A stretch of 64,000 bases of DNA from Gammaproteobacteria bacterium (GTDB lineage Bacteria; Pseudomonadota; Gammaproteobacteria; Burkholderiales; Burkholderiaceae_C): positions 1-64,000 of the forward strand of contig JAHJWB010000004.1 of the NCBI GenBank assembly GCA_018828125.1, in the 5' to 3' direction. The notes under the pieces were generated by a model. It ran no database searches. It was given only the letters and a program-made list of their open reading frames with translations, and was not told the DNA's origin. How positions within the stretch are numbered: position 1 is the first letter of the stretch; every line of letters begins with the position of its first letter. Positions 9,451 to 18,091 of the stretch are shown here, in pieces. Both the position numbers and the translations under genes were made by a program.

Positions 9451-10095
9451 ATGAAAAAGCAACAAAAGGGCGGGACCATCATCGGCTTTATCGTCGGTGT
9501 CATCGTGGGCCTGGGGGCCGCATTGGCCGTAGCGGTTTACGTCACCAAGGTACCGGTGCCCTTTCTCAACAAGGGCGGCGGTCGTGGTGTGGACATGGAC
9601 GCCGCCGAATCACAGAAGAACAAGAATTGGGACCCGAACGCTCCGCTGTATGGACGCAACCCGGCGCGCCCGCCAGCGCCTGTGGTGGCGGCCCCTGCAT
9701 CTGCGCCTACACCGGCTGCGGCGCCAGAGGTGCGTGCTGTGGCCTCTGCGTCCAAGCCAGCGGCTAGCAAGCCGGAAACCAAGGCCGAAACCAAGCCCGG
9801 TGCTGACCCCTTGGGCGATCTAGCCGTGGCCAAGGCCGCTGCCACGGGCAACGTGGATCCCTTCGACTATTTTGTGCAGGCAGGAGCGTTTCGGACCCAG
9901 CCAGACGCAGACGCCCAGCGCGCCAAGCTGGCCATGCTGGGTTGGGAAGCCCGCGTGAGCGAGCGCGAACAAAACGGCCGCGCGGTGTTTCGGGTGCGGG
10001 TGGGTCCGTTCACCAAACGCGACGACGCCGAGCGGATCAAGGAAAAGCTGGACGGCGCCGGGGTGGACTCGGCACTGGTTCGCGTCCAGCGCTGA
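9451..10095 (+). CDS. SPOR domain protein, FtsN-like
   Basis: A 214-residue protein with a short cytoplasmic tail (MKKQQKGG), one transmembrane span (about 9-30), a Pro/Ala-rich linker (60-125) and a C-terminal SPOR domain (about 130-212; YFVQAGAFRTQPDADAQRAK and RVRVGPFTKRDDAER). SPOR domains bind denuded glycan strands at the septum, so a cell-division role like FtsN is likely. An in-frame GTG lies 12 bases upstream at 9439; I prefer the ATG because MKKQQKGGTI is the usual N-terminus. The gene begins 15 bases after argS. Confidence 0.88.
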   Translation: MKKQQKGGTIIGFIVGVIVGLGAALAVAVYVTKVPVPFLNKGGGRGVDMDAAESQKNKNWDPNAPLYGRNPARPPAPVVAAPASAPTPAAAPEVRAVASASKPAASKPETKAETKPGADPLGDLAVAKAAATGNVDPFDYFVQAGAFRTQPDADAQRAKLAMLGWEARVSEREQNGRAVFRVRVGPFTKRDDAERIKEKLDGAGVDSALVRVQR

Positions 10096-10202
10096 GGGTG
10101 TTAGAACGTGGAAACGTTCTGAGGGTTCCGGCGCGCCGGATCTGAACTTTTTACGGGGGCATGGCTCACATCCCCCAGACCTGTAACAGGAGAGTCTTTG
10201 TC

Positions 10203-10859
10203 ATGAAACGCCGTGAGTTTTCTTTGTCCACCGCCTCGGTGGTTGCCGCATCCGCCCTGACACTGCCAGGGGCCAATATCGCCATGGCGCAGGCTCGCCA
10301 GTTCAAGGAGGGCAAGGATTTCAAGCGGCTGGACAAGCCCGTGACGCCCGATGCTCCCGCGGGCAAGGTCGATGTGATCGAATTCTTCTGGTACAGCTGC
10401 CCCCATTGCAATGCATTCGAACCCACGCTGGACGCCTGGGTCAAGGCCGCACCCAAGGACCTCAGCGTGCGCCGCATGCCTGTGGCCTTCAATGCCAGCT
10501 TCGTGCCTCAGCAAAAGCTGTACTACACCCTGGAAGGTATGGGCAAATTGGAAGAACTGCACGCCAAGGTGTTCCGCGCCATCCACGTCGAAAAACAGAA
10601 ACTCGCCAAAGACGACGAAATCCTGGCCTGGGTGACCAAGCAGGGTGTGGACGTGGCCAAGTTCAAAGAGGTGTATGGTTCGTTCTCTGTGTCCAATCAA
10701 GTTCGCCGCGCATCGCAGCTGCAGGATGCGTATGGTGTGGAAGGTGTGCCGTCCATGGGCGTGGCGGGCAAGTTCTACACCGACGGCACCATGGCTGGCA
10801 GCATGCAGACCGTGCTGCAGGTGGTGGAGCACCTCGCTGCGACGGCCCGCAAAGGCTGA
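10203..10859 (+). CDS. dsbA: Thiol:disulfide interchange protein DsbA
   Basis: A 218-residue periplasmic oxidase that introduces disulfide bonds into exported proteins. The signal peptide (RREFSLSTASVVAASALTLP) contains RR but fits a Sec signal as well, with cleavage near AMAQA. The active site is CPHC at 66-69, inside FFWYSCPHCNAFEP, and the cis-proline is in GVPS at 181-184. Start 10203 follows AGGAG. The gene ends before a clear terminator at 10905-10929. The first five helical residues match the betaproteobacterial DsbA group. Confidence 0.95.
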   Translation: MKRREFSLSTASVVAASALTLPGANIAMAQARQFKEGKDFKRLDKPVTPDAPAGKVDVIEFFWYSCPHCNAFEPTLDAWVKAAPKDLSVRRMPVAFNASFVPQQKLYYTLEGMGKLEELHAKVFRAIHVEKQKLAKDDEILAWVTKQGVDVAKFKEVYGSFSVSNQVRRASQLQDAYGVEGVPSMGVAGKFYTDGTMAGSMQTVLQVVEHLAATARKG

Positions 10860-10904
10860 CGGTAAGCTGTGTATTCTTACTAATCGCCCCATGGGGCGCC
10901 TGCC

Positions 10905-10929
10905 AAAGCCCGCTTGTGCGGGCTTTTTT
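10905..10929 (+). terminator. Rho-independent terminator after dsbA
   Basis: Stem AAAGCCCGC / GCGGGCTTT with a TTGT loop, followed by a T run. It separates the argS-SPOR-dsbA transcript from lptA, which starts 50 bases later. Confidence 0.92.
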
Positions 10930-10978
10930 CATGGTGGGCGCGAATGCGTGGCTACAATGATTGCAAGATTCGTGCCCT

Positions 10979-11638
10979 ATGAAACATCGCATACTTCCGA
11001 TCCTCTTGCTCACCGCCATGGCCTGCACCTTCGGTGTGGCCCATGCCGAAAAGGCCGACCGCGCCAAGCCCATGAACATTGAGGCCGATGCTCTGCGCCA
11101 CGATGAGCTCAAGCAAACCAGCGTGTTCACCGGCCGGGTGGTCATGACCAAAGGCTCCATCGTGCTGCGCGGTGCGCGGCTGGATGTGCGCCAGGACGCC
11201 GACGGCTACCAGTACGGTGTGGTCACCGCAGAGCCCGGCAAACGCGCGTTCTTCCGCCAAAAGCGCGACACCCTGCCGGGCGCGCCCGATGAGTTCATCG
11301 AAGGCGAAAGTGAAATCATTGAATACGACGGCAAGGCCGACAACGTGCGGTTCATCACCCGCGCCGAACTGCGCCGCTACCGCGGCTCGGTGCTCAACGA
11401 CGAAATCACCGGCGCTGTGATCGTCTACAACAACCTGACAGATGTGTTCTCGGTAGACGGCCAACGACGGCCATCTGCCAATGCGGCGGGCGATGCGCCC
11501 GCCACAGGTGGCCGTGTGCGTGCGGTGCTTTCGCCCAAAGACCCGCCCGCTTCAGGGGCCGGAGCCCCTGCTCCGGCGGCGCCCGCATCGGCCCCGGTAC
11601 TTCGCCCCAGCAACAGCCTCGGCGGCGGCGCCAAGTGA
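10979..11638 (+). CDS. lptA: Lipopolysaccharide transport periplasmic protein LptA
   Basis: A 219-residue protein with a signal peptide (1-23, cleavage after VAHA). An OstA/LptA domain spans about 30-165 ([30 protein letters not shown]). A low-complexity Ala/Pro tail follows. LptA forms the periplasmic bridge that carries LPS from LptC to LptD. Start 10979 (MKHRILP) was taken over 10961. It overlaps lptB by four bases (GTGA). The usual upstream partner lptC is not here; a terminator and dsbA lie upstream instead. Confidence 0.93.
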   Translation: MKHRILPILLLTAMACTFGVAHAEKADRAKPMNIEADALRHDELKQTSVFTGRVVMTKGSIVLRGARLDVRQDADGYQYGVVTAEPGKRAFFRQKRDTLPGAPDEFIEGESEIIEYDGKADNVRFITRAELRRYRGSVLNDEITGAVIVYNNLTDVFSVDGQRRPSANAAGDAPATGGRVRAVLSPKDPPASGAGAPAPAAPASAPVLRPSNSLGGGAK

Positions 11639-12447
11639 GCGCGCAGCCCGTGAGCACAGGTCCTGAACCCCAGGAGGGGAATCGCTTGAATGCCGATTTG
11701 CACGCGGGAAGCCGCCTGGAAGTGCTGCATCTGGCCAAGTCCTATGGCAGCCGCAAGGTCGTCAAGGATGTGTCTTTGGTGGTGCAAAAGGGCGAAGTTG
11801 TGGGACTGCTGGGCCCCAACGGCGCGGGCAAAACCACCTCGTTCTACATGATCGTGGGCCTGGTGCGCAGCGACGAGGGAGACATCCGCATCGACGGCCA
11901 GTCGGTGGCCCACATGCCCATCCACCGCCGCTCGCGGCTGGGGTTGTCATACCTGCCGCAGGAAGCGTCCATTTTCCGCAAGCTCACGGTCGAGGAAAAC
12001 GTGCGCGCTGTGCTGGAGCTGCAGCGCGGTGACGACGGCCAGCCGCTGTCGCGCGACGCCATCGAAGAGCGCCTGACGGCCCTGCTGCAAGAGTTGCGCG
12101 TGGACCACCTGCGCGCCTCGCCCGCTCTGGCCCTGTCGGGCGGCGAGCGCCGCCGGGTCGAGATCGCGCGCGCACTCGCCACCCAGCCACGTTTCATCCT
12201 GCTGGACGAGCCCTTTGCCGGTATCGACCCCATCGCCGTGATCGAGATCCAGCGCATCATCGGCTTCTTGAAAGCCCGTGGCATCGGCGTGCTGATCACT
12301 GACCACAACGTGCGGGAGACGCTGGGTATCTGCGATCACGCCTTCATCATCAGCGACGGCCAGGTGCTCGCGCAGGGCACGCCGTCCGAGATAGTGGACA
12401 ACGCCGAGGTGCGTCGTGTGTATCTGGGCGAACACTTCAAAATGTGA
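11635..12447 (+). CDS. lptB: LPS export ABC transporter ATP-binding protein LptB
   Basis: A 270-residue ATPase that powers LPS extraction with LptF/LptG. Walker [10 protein letters not shown] is at 60-68, signature LSGGE at 167-171 and Walker B FILLDEP at 187-193, followed by FAGIDPIAV, which is characteristic of LptB. The C-terminal H-loop is in LITDHNVRE. The GTG start at 11635 overlaps the lptA stop, and the stop overlaps the rpoN start, so the three genes are translationally coupled. It carries about 28 extra N-terminal residues compared with E. coli LptB. Confidence 0.97.
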   Translation: MSAQPVSTGPEPQEGNRLNADLHAGSRLEVLHLAKSYGSRKVVKDVSLVVQKGEVVGLLGPNGAGKTTSFYMIVGLVRSDEGDIRIDGQSVAHMPIHRRSRLGLSYLPQEASIFRKLTVEENVRAVLELQRGDDGQPLSRDAIEERLTALLQELRVDHLRASPALALSGGERRRVEIARALATQPRFILLDEPFAGIDPIAVIEIQRIIGFLKARGIGVLITDHNVRETLGICDHAFIISDGQVLAQGTPSEIVDNAEVRRVYLGEHFKM

Positions 12448-14036
12448 TGAAGCCAGGTTTGTCGCTGCGGGTCTCGCAGCACCTTGCGTTAACCCCCCAG
12501 CTTCAGCAGTCCATCCGGTTGCTGCAGTTGTCCACGCTCGAACTTTCGCAGGAAGTCGAGCAGATGCTCGATGAAAACCCGTTTCTGGAACGCAACGCCG
12601 ACGAGGCCCCGCGCGAGGAGTTTGGTCTGGAAGCGGCCGACACGCCCGCGCAGCCGGACGAATACAGTTCGGATGACGCTATATTTTCAGGAGCTACTAG
12701 CGCAAGCAGTACAAGCGCTGAAGGCCAAAATGATGCTGAAATTCCGAATGCGGGCTCGGATGAGCCCGACTGGAGCGGAGACGGCACGGTAGAAATGGCG
12801 CCCAATGACGCGGAGTGGGGGGGCGACGCCCCCGCCCGCAACCGCAACGACTCCGAAGGCGACGAGGCCGACGCCACCGAGCTGGCCCGCACGCACGAAT
12901 CGCTGACCGCCTTTTTGCACCGCCAGGCCCTGGCGCTGCGCCTGTCCGAGATCGACCGCGCCGCCCTGCGGTTCCTCATCGAATCACTGAACGACGATGG
13001 GTACCTGGAAGAGCCGCTTGAAGAGTTGGCCATCAGCCTTGCTGGGCCGGACGACCTGGAGCAGATCGAAGAGCTGGTGCACCGCTTCACCGTGGCCCAG
13101 CGCCTGCTGCAAAGCCTGGAGCCCGTGGGAGTGGGCGCGCGTGGCCTGGCCGAATGCCTGACCTTGCAGCTCAAGGCCCTGGCTGCCGATGAAGACAGCG
13201 AAATCGACCCCGATGCGGTGCAGACCGCCCTGCGCATCTGCCAGCAGCCGTTGGAAATGCTGGCGCGCCGCGACATCCGGCGCCTCACCCAGCTCTGCGG
13301 TGACGGCGAGGAGCGCACGCGCGCCGCCATGGCCCTAATCGCCCGGCTGGAGCCGCGCCCGGGCCGCAAGTTCGTGGACGTGGAGCGCAACATCATCGTG
13401 CCCGACGTCATCGTGCGCAAAGCCGGGCGTGCCAATGGCCGCGACGGCCAGCACAACTTCATCGTCGCGCTCAACCCCGACGTGATGCCCCGCCTGCGCG
13501 TACACGACATCTACGCGGGCGCCCTGCGCGGCCACAAGGGCGGCGAAGGCCACCAGGGCATGCAGCAGCGTCTGCAGGAGGCGCGCTGGTTCATCAAGAA
13601 CATCCAGCAGCGCTTTGACACCATCCTGCGCGTCTCGCGCGCCATTGTCGAGCGGCAGAAGAACTTCTTCACCCACGGTGAGCTGGCCATGCGCCCGCTG
13701 GTGCTGCGCGACATTGCCGACGAACTCGGCCTGCACGAATCCACCATCAGCCGCGTGACCACCGCCAAGTACATGGCCACGCCCATTGGCACCTACGAGC
13801 TGAAATACTTCTTTGGCTCGGGCCTGGGCACCGAGACCGGCGGCAACGCATCCAGCACCGCGGTGCGCGCCCTTATCAAGCAGTTTGTGGCGGCAGAAAG
13901 CCCCGCCAAGCCCTTGTCGGACAGCCAGATCGCCGAGATGCTCAAGGAGCAAGGCATCGAATGCGCGCGCCGCACCGTGGCCAAGTACCGCGAGGCGCTC
14001 AAGATCGCGCCAGCCAACCTGCGCAAGGCGCTCTGA
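12447..14036 (+). CDS. rpoN: RNA polymerase sigma-54 factor
   Basis: A 529-residue sigma-54. Region I is the Gln/Leu-rich start ([20 protein letters not shown]); region II is an acidic linker (about 50-150). The core-binding domain and the DNA-binding domain follow, ending in the RpoN box ARRTVAKYRE at 507-516. The ATG at 12447 overlaps the lptB stop by one base; a GTG one codon earlier is possible. A copy of palindromic repeat A lies in frame at residues 78-100 of the acidic linker, the least conserved part of the protein. That explains how the insertion can be tolerated. Confidence 0.97.
   Translation: MKPGLSLRVSQHLALTPQLQQSIRLLQLSTLELSQEVEQMLDENPFLERNADEAPREEFGLEAADTPAQPDEYSSDDAIFSGATSASSTSAEGQNDAEIPNAGSDEPDWSGDGTVEMAPNDAEWGGDAPARNRNDSEGDEADATELARTHESLTAFLHRQALALRLSEIDRAALRFLIESLNDDGYLEEPLEELAISLAGPDDLEQIEELVHRFTVAQRLLQSLEPVGVGARGLAECLTLQLKALAADEDSEIDPDAVQTALRICQQPLEMLARRDIRRLTQLCGDGEERTRAAMALIARLEPRPGRKFVDVERNIIVPDVIVRKAGRANGRDGQHNFIVALNPDVMPRLRVHDIYAGALRGHKGGEGHQGMQQRLQEARWFIKNIQQRFDTILRVSRAIVERQKNFFTHGELAMRPLVLRDIADELGLHESTISRVTTAKYMATPIGTYELKYFFGSGLGTETGGNASSTAVRALIKQFVAAESPAKPLSDSQIAEMLKEQGIECARRTVAKYREALKIAPANLRKAL
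12678..12746 (+). repeat. Palindromic repeat family A, copy 3 (in frame inside rpoN)
   Basis: AGGAGCTACTAGCGCAAGCA, then GTACAAGCGCTGAAGGCCAA, matches the repeat in plus orientation, including the GGCCAAAATGATG tail. It encodes the Ser/Ala-rich stretch SGATSASSTSAEGQNDAE of region II without shifting the frame. Confidence 0.85.
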
Positions 14037-14056
14037 GCTGCGCGGCGGCCACGCCC

Positions 14057-14548
14057 TTATTTGCGGGCCACAAACACGGCGTCGTAGGACTGGGGCGTAA
14101 ATCCCGACACCCGTTTGCCATTTGCCAGCAGCACAGGAACGCCGTTGGCCCCCAGCTTTGCGAAAGCGGCCTTGCCCACCGGGGTGTCAATGTCCAGTTC
14201 TCGGTACGCAATGCCCTTTTTGCCCAGATATGCCTTGGCCGCTTTGCAGTACCCGCACCAAGTGGCCATGTACAGCAGGACGTCTCCCGGAGGTGGTGCT
14301 GCTGCCGTGGTGGGTGGCGGGCTGCCGCTTGGCGAGGGGGCAACGGATGCACCGGGCACCACACTCACCGGCAGGTGGTCCAGCTTCAACGTTTTTTCGG
14401 CAGCGCCCGTGGTGGGCGGCTTGTCGCTGTAGACCACCTTTCCGCTGGCATCCACCGATTTGTACAGCGGCTGCGCGCTGGCGTTGAGGCCCAGGCTGAA
14501 GTTTGCCGCGACAAAAAAGAGCGCCAGGCTCCAACGCACAAGGGTCAT
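14057..14548 (-). CDS. Exported DUF4124 and glutaredoxin-like protein
   Basis: A 163-residue protein with a signal peptide (1-26, cleavage near ASA). A DUF4124 segment covers about 27-55 (LYKSVDASGKVVYSDKPP), then a Pro/Ser-rich linker, then a glutaredoxin fold (about 88-160). The fold has the redox motif CGYC at 98-101 and a GVPVLL cis-Pro loop. The domain order suggests a periplasmic or envelope thiol-disulfide protein. Most glutaredoxins are cytoplasmic, so the export signal is notable. The gene converges on rpoN, 20 bp away. Start 14548 (MTLVRWS) was chosen because it opens the signal peptide. Confidence 0.85.
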   Translation of the reverse strand: MTLVRWSLALFFVAANFSLGLNASAQPLYKSVDASGKVVYSDKPPTTGAAEKTLKLDHLPVSVVPGASVAPSPSGSPPPTTAAAPPPGDVLLYMATWCGYCKAAKAYLGKKGIAYRELDIDTPVGKAAFAKLGANGVPVLLANGKRVSGFTPQSYDAVFVARK

Positions 14549-14797
14549 GGGGGGCTCCGGGTAAACTGCCAGCCCCGGAGCATACGAGAGTTCAGACCGT
14601 CGCCCACCGCTGGGTGGCCTGATTTGAGCGGGTCCAAAAGCAGACTTTGCGGCGGTACCCCTGCTCGGTGAACCCTTGGCGTTCGCGTCTTCTCCAGCCA
14701 ACCTTGCTGCCGCGGAAGGATGTGGTGGCCAGGGCTCGCCCAGAACGCCTGCCTCGGTTGCACGTTTCTTTTTTCCTTGTCTCCCATCGCCCTTCCC
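14549..14797. other. Intergenic region, no gene seen
   Basis: A 249-bp region between divergent genes. It should hold both promoters. No structured RNA, tRNA or repeat was recognised. Confidence 0.5.
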
Positions 14798-15280
14798 ATG
14801 GCCCGCATCGTCTTCAACCTCCCCGCGCACTTCGGCTTTGCCACCGAGATGCAGATTTACATCAGCCACGTGAACCAGGGCGGGCACCTGGACAACGCGC
14901 AGCTGCTCAGCCTGGTGTCCGAAGCGCGTGTGCGCTTTTTCCAGTCGCTGGGCTACCCCGAGGCCGATGTGGGTGGCCTGTCCATCGTGGTGGGCGACAT
15001 CGTGGCGCAATACAAGTCAGAAGGCTTCCACGGCGAAACCATGCGGGTGGAGATGGCGCCGGCCGACTTCAACCGCTATGGCTTTGACCTGGTGTTCTGC
15101 ATGACTGAGAAGGCTTCGGGCCGCGAAGTGGCGCGCGGCAAGATCGGCATCGTCTTCATTGGCAAGGCCGACCGCAAGGTGGCACCGATCCCCGAATCCA
15201 TCCGCCAATTGCTGCTGGTCCGTGCGGGTGAGCCCGGTTCCACCGCCGTTTCCCAGCGCGTATCCTCCCCATCGACATGA
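14798..15280 (+). CDS. Acyl-CoA thioesterase, hotdog fold
   Basis: A 160-residue protein beginning MARIVFNLP. Segments HVNQGGHLDNAQLLSLVSEA and VGDIVAQYKSEGFHGETMRV fit the 4-hydroxybenzoyl-CoA thioesterase-like hotdog family, in which an Asp/Asn near the HxDN segment and the long central helix form the active site. The thioester substrate is unknown. Start 14798 replaces a longer 14720 frame start because the family N-terminus begins there. Its stop overlaps the next start (ATGA), so it is coupled to the RNA methyltransferase. Confidence 0.85.
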   Translation: MARIVFNLPAHFGFATEMQIYISHVNQGGHLDNAQLLSLVSEARVRFFQSLGYPEADVGGLSIVVGDIVAQYKSEGFHGETMRVEMAPADFNRYGFDLVFCMTEKASGREVARGKIGIVFIGKADRKVAPIPESIRQLLLVRAGEPGSTAVSQRVSSPST

Positions 15281-16569
15281 ACCAACTCCAACTATTTCTC
15301 CCTTGCGCCGCCGGTGTCGAGGGCTTTCTGGCCGACGAAGTGCATGGCATCACCGGCCTCACGGGGCAAGACCTGCTGGTGGGCCGTGGCGGTGTGCTGC
15401 TGCGCGCCTCATGGCGCGAAGCGCTGCTGCTCAACCTGCACAGCCGCCTGGCTCAGCGCGTGCTGGTGCAGCTGGCACACCGCCCGTACCGCTCTGAAAA
15501 CGACCTCTACGCCATGGCCAGCGAAGTGGCCTGGGAGATCTGGTTCACCACGCGCCAGACCTTCAAGGTCGAGGTGACCGCCCAGCACAGCCCGCTGCAG
15601 AGCCTGAATTTTGCGGGCCTCAAGGTGAAAGACGCCGTGGCCGACCGCTTTCGCGCCAAAAGCGGCGTGCGGCCTGATGTGAACACGCAGTGGCCCGACG
15701 TGCGTGTGCACCTGCACCTCACCACCGATGAAGCCACCATCTACATCGACACATCGGGCGAGCCGCTGTTCAAGCGCGGCTGGCGCGAGGACAAGGGCGA
15801 CGCCCCGCTGAAGGAAACCCTGGCCGCCGCCATGATCGCCGCCAGCGGCTGGGACCCGCACAGCGACAACCCCCAGCCTCTGTACGACCCCTGCTGCGGC
15901 AGCGGCACCATCGCCATCGAGGCCGCCCAGATCGCCTGCCGCATCCCGGCGGGCATGTTGCGGCGCTTTGCGTTTGAAAAGCTTCTGCCCTTCCAGACGC
16001 ATGTCTGGTCCGCTATCAAAAACGAAGCTGAAAGCGCAATACAGACAAGCGCTGTGCCTATATTTGGCAGTGATGTGGCCTTCCGCATGGTCGATTTTGC
16101 CCAGCGCAACGCCGAGCGAGCAGGCGTGGCCGATGCCGTGCAGCTGCGCGGCGGCGACGCCCTGCAGCGCATGCCGCCCTGCGAGCAACCCGGTGTGATG
16201 CTGCTCAACCCACCCTACGGCGAGCGCATTGCCGCTGCTGGAGCCGCTGGCCGCAACGCCAGTGAGCGCGCAGCCGACCGCGCCCAAGGCATGGCCGTGG
16301 GCCGCGAAGAGGCGCAGACCGAAGACGGCGGCGAGTTCTTCAGTCAGCTCGCCACGCACTGGAAGAAGAACTACAGCGGCTGGACGGCCTGGATGCTGAC
16401 GCCCGACCTGAAACTGCCCGGCAAGATGCGCCTGAAGGAATCGCGGCGCGTGCCCATGTGGAACGGCCCCATCGAATGCCGCATGTTCCGCTTCGACATG
16501 ATCAAGGGCGCCGTGCGCGACCGGGCTGCCAAGCCTGCCTCCGACGGCGGCCCGCGCCATGAAGGTTGA
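15277..16569 (+). CDS. Class I SAM-dependent RNA methyltransferase with THUMP domain (RlmL/YcbY N-terminal type)
   Basis: A 430-residue protein with a THUMP RNA-binding domain (about 45-155). A Rossmann methyltransferase domain follows, with SAM motif DPCCGSG at 204-210 and catalytic NPPY at 311-314. The family includes the enzyme making m2G2445 in 23S rRNA; the same target is likely here but not proven. A palindromic repeat A copy adds residues about 246-266 between the SAM-binding motif and the second half of the domain, in frame. The gene overlaps the thioesterase by four bases and the PIN gene by eleven. Confidence 0.93.
   Translation: MNQLQLFLPCAAGVEGFLADEVHGITGLTGQDLLVGRGGVLLRASWREALLLNLHSRLAQRVLVQLAHRPYRSENDLYAMASEVAWEIWFTTRQTFKVEVTAQHSPLQSLNFAGLKVKDAVADRFRAKSGVRPDVNTQWPDVRVHLHLTTDEATIYIDTSGEPLFKRGWREDKGDAPLKETLAAAMIAASGWDPHSDNPQPLYDPCCGSGTIAIEAAQIACRIPAGMLRRFAFEKLLPFQTHVWSAIKNEAESAIQTSAVPIFGSDVAFRMVDFAQRNAERAGVADAVQLRGGDALQRMPPCEQPGVMLLNPPYGERIAAAGAAGRNASERAADRAQGMAVGREEAQTEDGGEFFSQLATHWKKNYSGWTAWMLTPDLKLPGKMRLKESRRVPMWNGPIECRMFRFDMIKGAVRDRAAKPASDGGPRHEG
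16012..16074 (-). repeat. Palindromic repeat family A, copy 4 (in frame inside the RNA methyltransferase)
   Basis: On the minus strand the core reads ACAGCGCTTGTCTGTATTGC followed by GCTTTCAGC, then a TTTTTGATAGCG tail. It is inserted opposite to the gene direction and encodes AIKNEAESAIQTSAVPIFG without frame change. Confidence 0.8.
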
Positions 16570-17044
16570 ACTGCGCCTGCCCGTCGATGGGCCAGCGGAC
16601 GAGCCCGCACGCCCCGTGGTGGTGGATACCAATGTGGCGCTGGACCTGTTGATCTTCAGCGACCCGCGCACCGTGCCCTTGCGCACGCTGCTGGCCCAGG
16701 GCCGCCTGGCTTGGATCGCCACCCAGGTCATGCGCGACGAGCTGGAGCGCGTGCTGGCCTATCCGCACATCGTGGAACGCATGAACTACTACCGCGTCAG
16801 TTCTGCGCAGGTGCTGTCGGCGTTTGACGCGCAGGCACGGCTGGTGGACATCGCGCCCAAGGTGGCCTATGTGTGCAAGGACGCAGACGACCAGAAGTTC
16901 ATCGACCTGGCGGCGGCGCACCGGGCGATCTTGTTGAGCAAAGACAAGGCGGTGATCTGCATGCGCAAGCGTTTGATGAATTTCGGGGCGGATGTGGCGA
17001 CTGCGCTGGTGCTGGAGGCGGAGGTAGCAGCACTTGCGGTTTGA
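16559..17044 (+). CDS. PIN domain protein, putative nuclease
   Basis: A 161-residue protein. VVVDTNVALDLL at about 20-31 carries the first conserved Asp (D23). RDELERVLAYP near 61 and KDADDQKFIDLAA near 108 carry the further acidic residues of the PIN nuclease fold. It matches the group often annotated as putative toxin-antitoxin component. No antitoxin-like small gene is adjacent. Instead it overlaps the 3' end of the rRNA methyltransferase gene by eleven bases. An RNase role in RNA processing is as likely as a toxin role. Confidence 0.85.
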   Translation: MKVELRLPVDGPADEPARPVVVDTNVALDLLIFSDPRTVPLRTLLAQGRLAWIATQVMRDELERVLAYPHIVERMNYYRVSSAQVLSAFDAQARLVDIAPKVAYVCKDADDQKFIDLAAAHRAILLSKDKAVICMRKRLMNFGADVATALVLEAEVAALAV

Positions 17045-17111
17045 TAGGCCTGCCAAGTCTTCGACGAGATCGTGAGGACTGTTACCCTCCGATGATCGTT
17101 TGTCACCGCCC

Positions 17112-17582
17112 ATGAGTTCAAGGCGGCACTTCCTCTGGCATACCGCTGCCGCTGTCTCATTTTTTGCGAGGCCGTCTTTGGCTCAAAGTCTTCCGTCGTC
17201 AATCCTTCGGGATCTCCCCTGGTCTTTTTCTGAGCCGTCTTGCCAGGATGTGGAGACTTTGCTCTCAGCCCTGCGTGAGTACAGCAGTAGCATTGGACAC
17301 CGCCTGGACGAGCAGGAGCTCCAGAGGCAGTTTCCGGGCAGGACGTTGGACGTGACCTATGCGTACTGGGTTCGGGATAACGGCGGCGTTTGGACCGAAT
17401 TGAGCGCTACGGTTCAGATTCGCAGGGACCACAACCCAACCTATGCAGAGGTGCTGTTCCTTTTGCACCAGGAGGCTGCGCACCTGCTGGCTGACCAGGA
17501 TCACCATTTTTTTGAGGGGCTGGTGCTGTCTGCAGATCCGTTGTCAGACACGCCAAGGTACGAAATGCTGCTGGGAAGTTGA
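17112..17582 (+). CDS. Exported protein of unknown function with twin-arginine-like signal
   Basis: A 156-residue protein. The N-terminus SSRRHFLWHTAAAVSFFARP resembles a Tat signal (S-R-R-x-F-L) with cleavage near SLAQ. The mature part has no family I recognise. It contains LDVTYAYWVRDNGGVWTELS and HQEAAHLLADQDHHFFEGL; the His/Glu/Asp cluster could bind metal, as speculation. Start 17112 was chosen over a TTG at 17100. It begins 67 bp after the PIN gene and is probably separate from that operon. Confidence 0.65.
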   Translation: MSSRRHFLWHTAAAVSFFARPSLAQSLPSSILRDLPWSFSEPSCQDVETLLSALREYSSSIGHRLDEQELQRQFPGRTLDVTYAYWVRDNGGVWTELSATVQIRRDHNPTYAEVLFLLHQEAAHLLADQDHHFFEGLVLSADPLSDTPRYEMLLGS

Positions 17583-17648
17583 TCGTAGGTTTGGTGGGGT
17601 GGGTTGGCGCAGTCGGAACTGCCACGTTGGCAATCCAAGCCCTGGAAA

Positions 17649-18077
17649 TCAGGACATCAAAACCTTCTTCAAATACACCAGCTGAAAGCCCTGGATGTAG
17701 TTGTCGATGTGCCCAAACTCCACATAGCCCTGCTTGACGTAAAAGCCCCGGGCCTGCCATTCGAAGGTGCTGAGCGTCACGCTGTGGGCGCCCAGGTCGC
17801 GGGCTTTCTGCTCAGCGGTGGCCAGCAGTTGGCGGCCCACCCCCTGGTGCCGGGCGGTCTCGTCCACAAAGAGCAGTTCCACCGTCAGCCACTGTAAAAA
17901 CACGAACCCGCGCAACCCGCCAACGAGTTCGCCCTCGGTATCACGCGCGCTCACCCACACGGGCTGGGACTGGCCGTATTCACCCACAAAACCATAGTTG
18001 AACTGCCGCATCCGGCGGCCCAGGACGCCGGAGTGGACTTCTTCTGCCGTGGGGGTGTAAATCTCAAAGTCGGGCAT
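17649..18077 (-). CDS. GNAT family N-acetyltransferase
   Basis: A 142-residue protein. VELLFVDETARHQGVGRQLL at about 69-88 carries the acetyl-CoA pyrophosphate-binding motif (Q-x-x-G-x-G-type). ARGFYVKQGYVEFG near 112-125 is the conserved C-terminal GNAT segment. The substrate is unknown. Start 18077 (MPDFEIYTP) was chosen; a GTG at 18095 would overlap the preceding gene. It is the last gene of a minus-strand operon with the kinase-like and FMN-protein genes. Confidence 0.88.
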   Translation of the reverse strand: MPDFEIYTPTAEEVHSGVLGRRMRQFNYGFVGEYGQSQPVWVSARDTEGELVGGLRGFVFLQWLTVELLFVDETARHQGVGRQLLATAEQKARDLGAHSVTLSTFEWQARGFYVKQGYVEFGHIDNYIQGFQLVYLKKVLMS

Positions 18078-18091
18078 CGCGAAAAGCCCTG

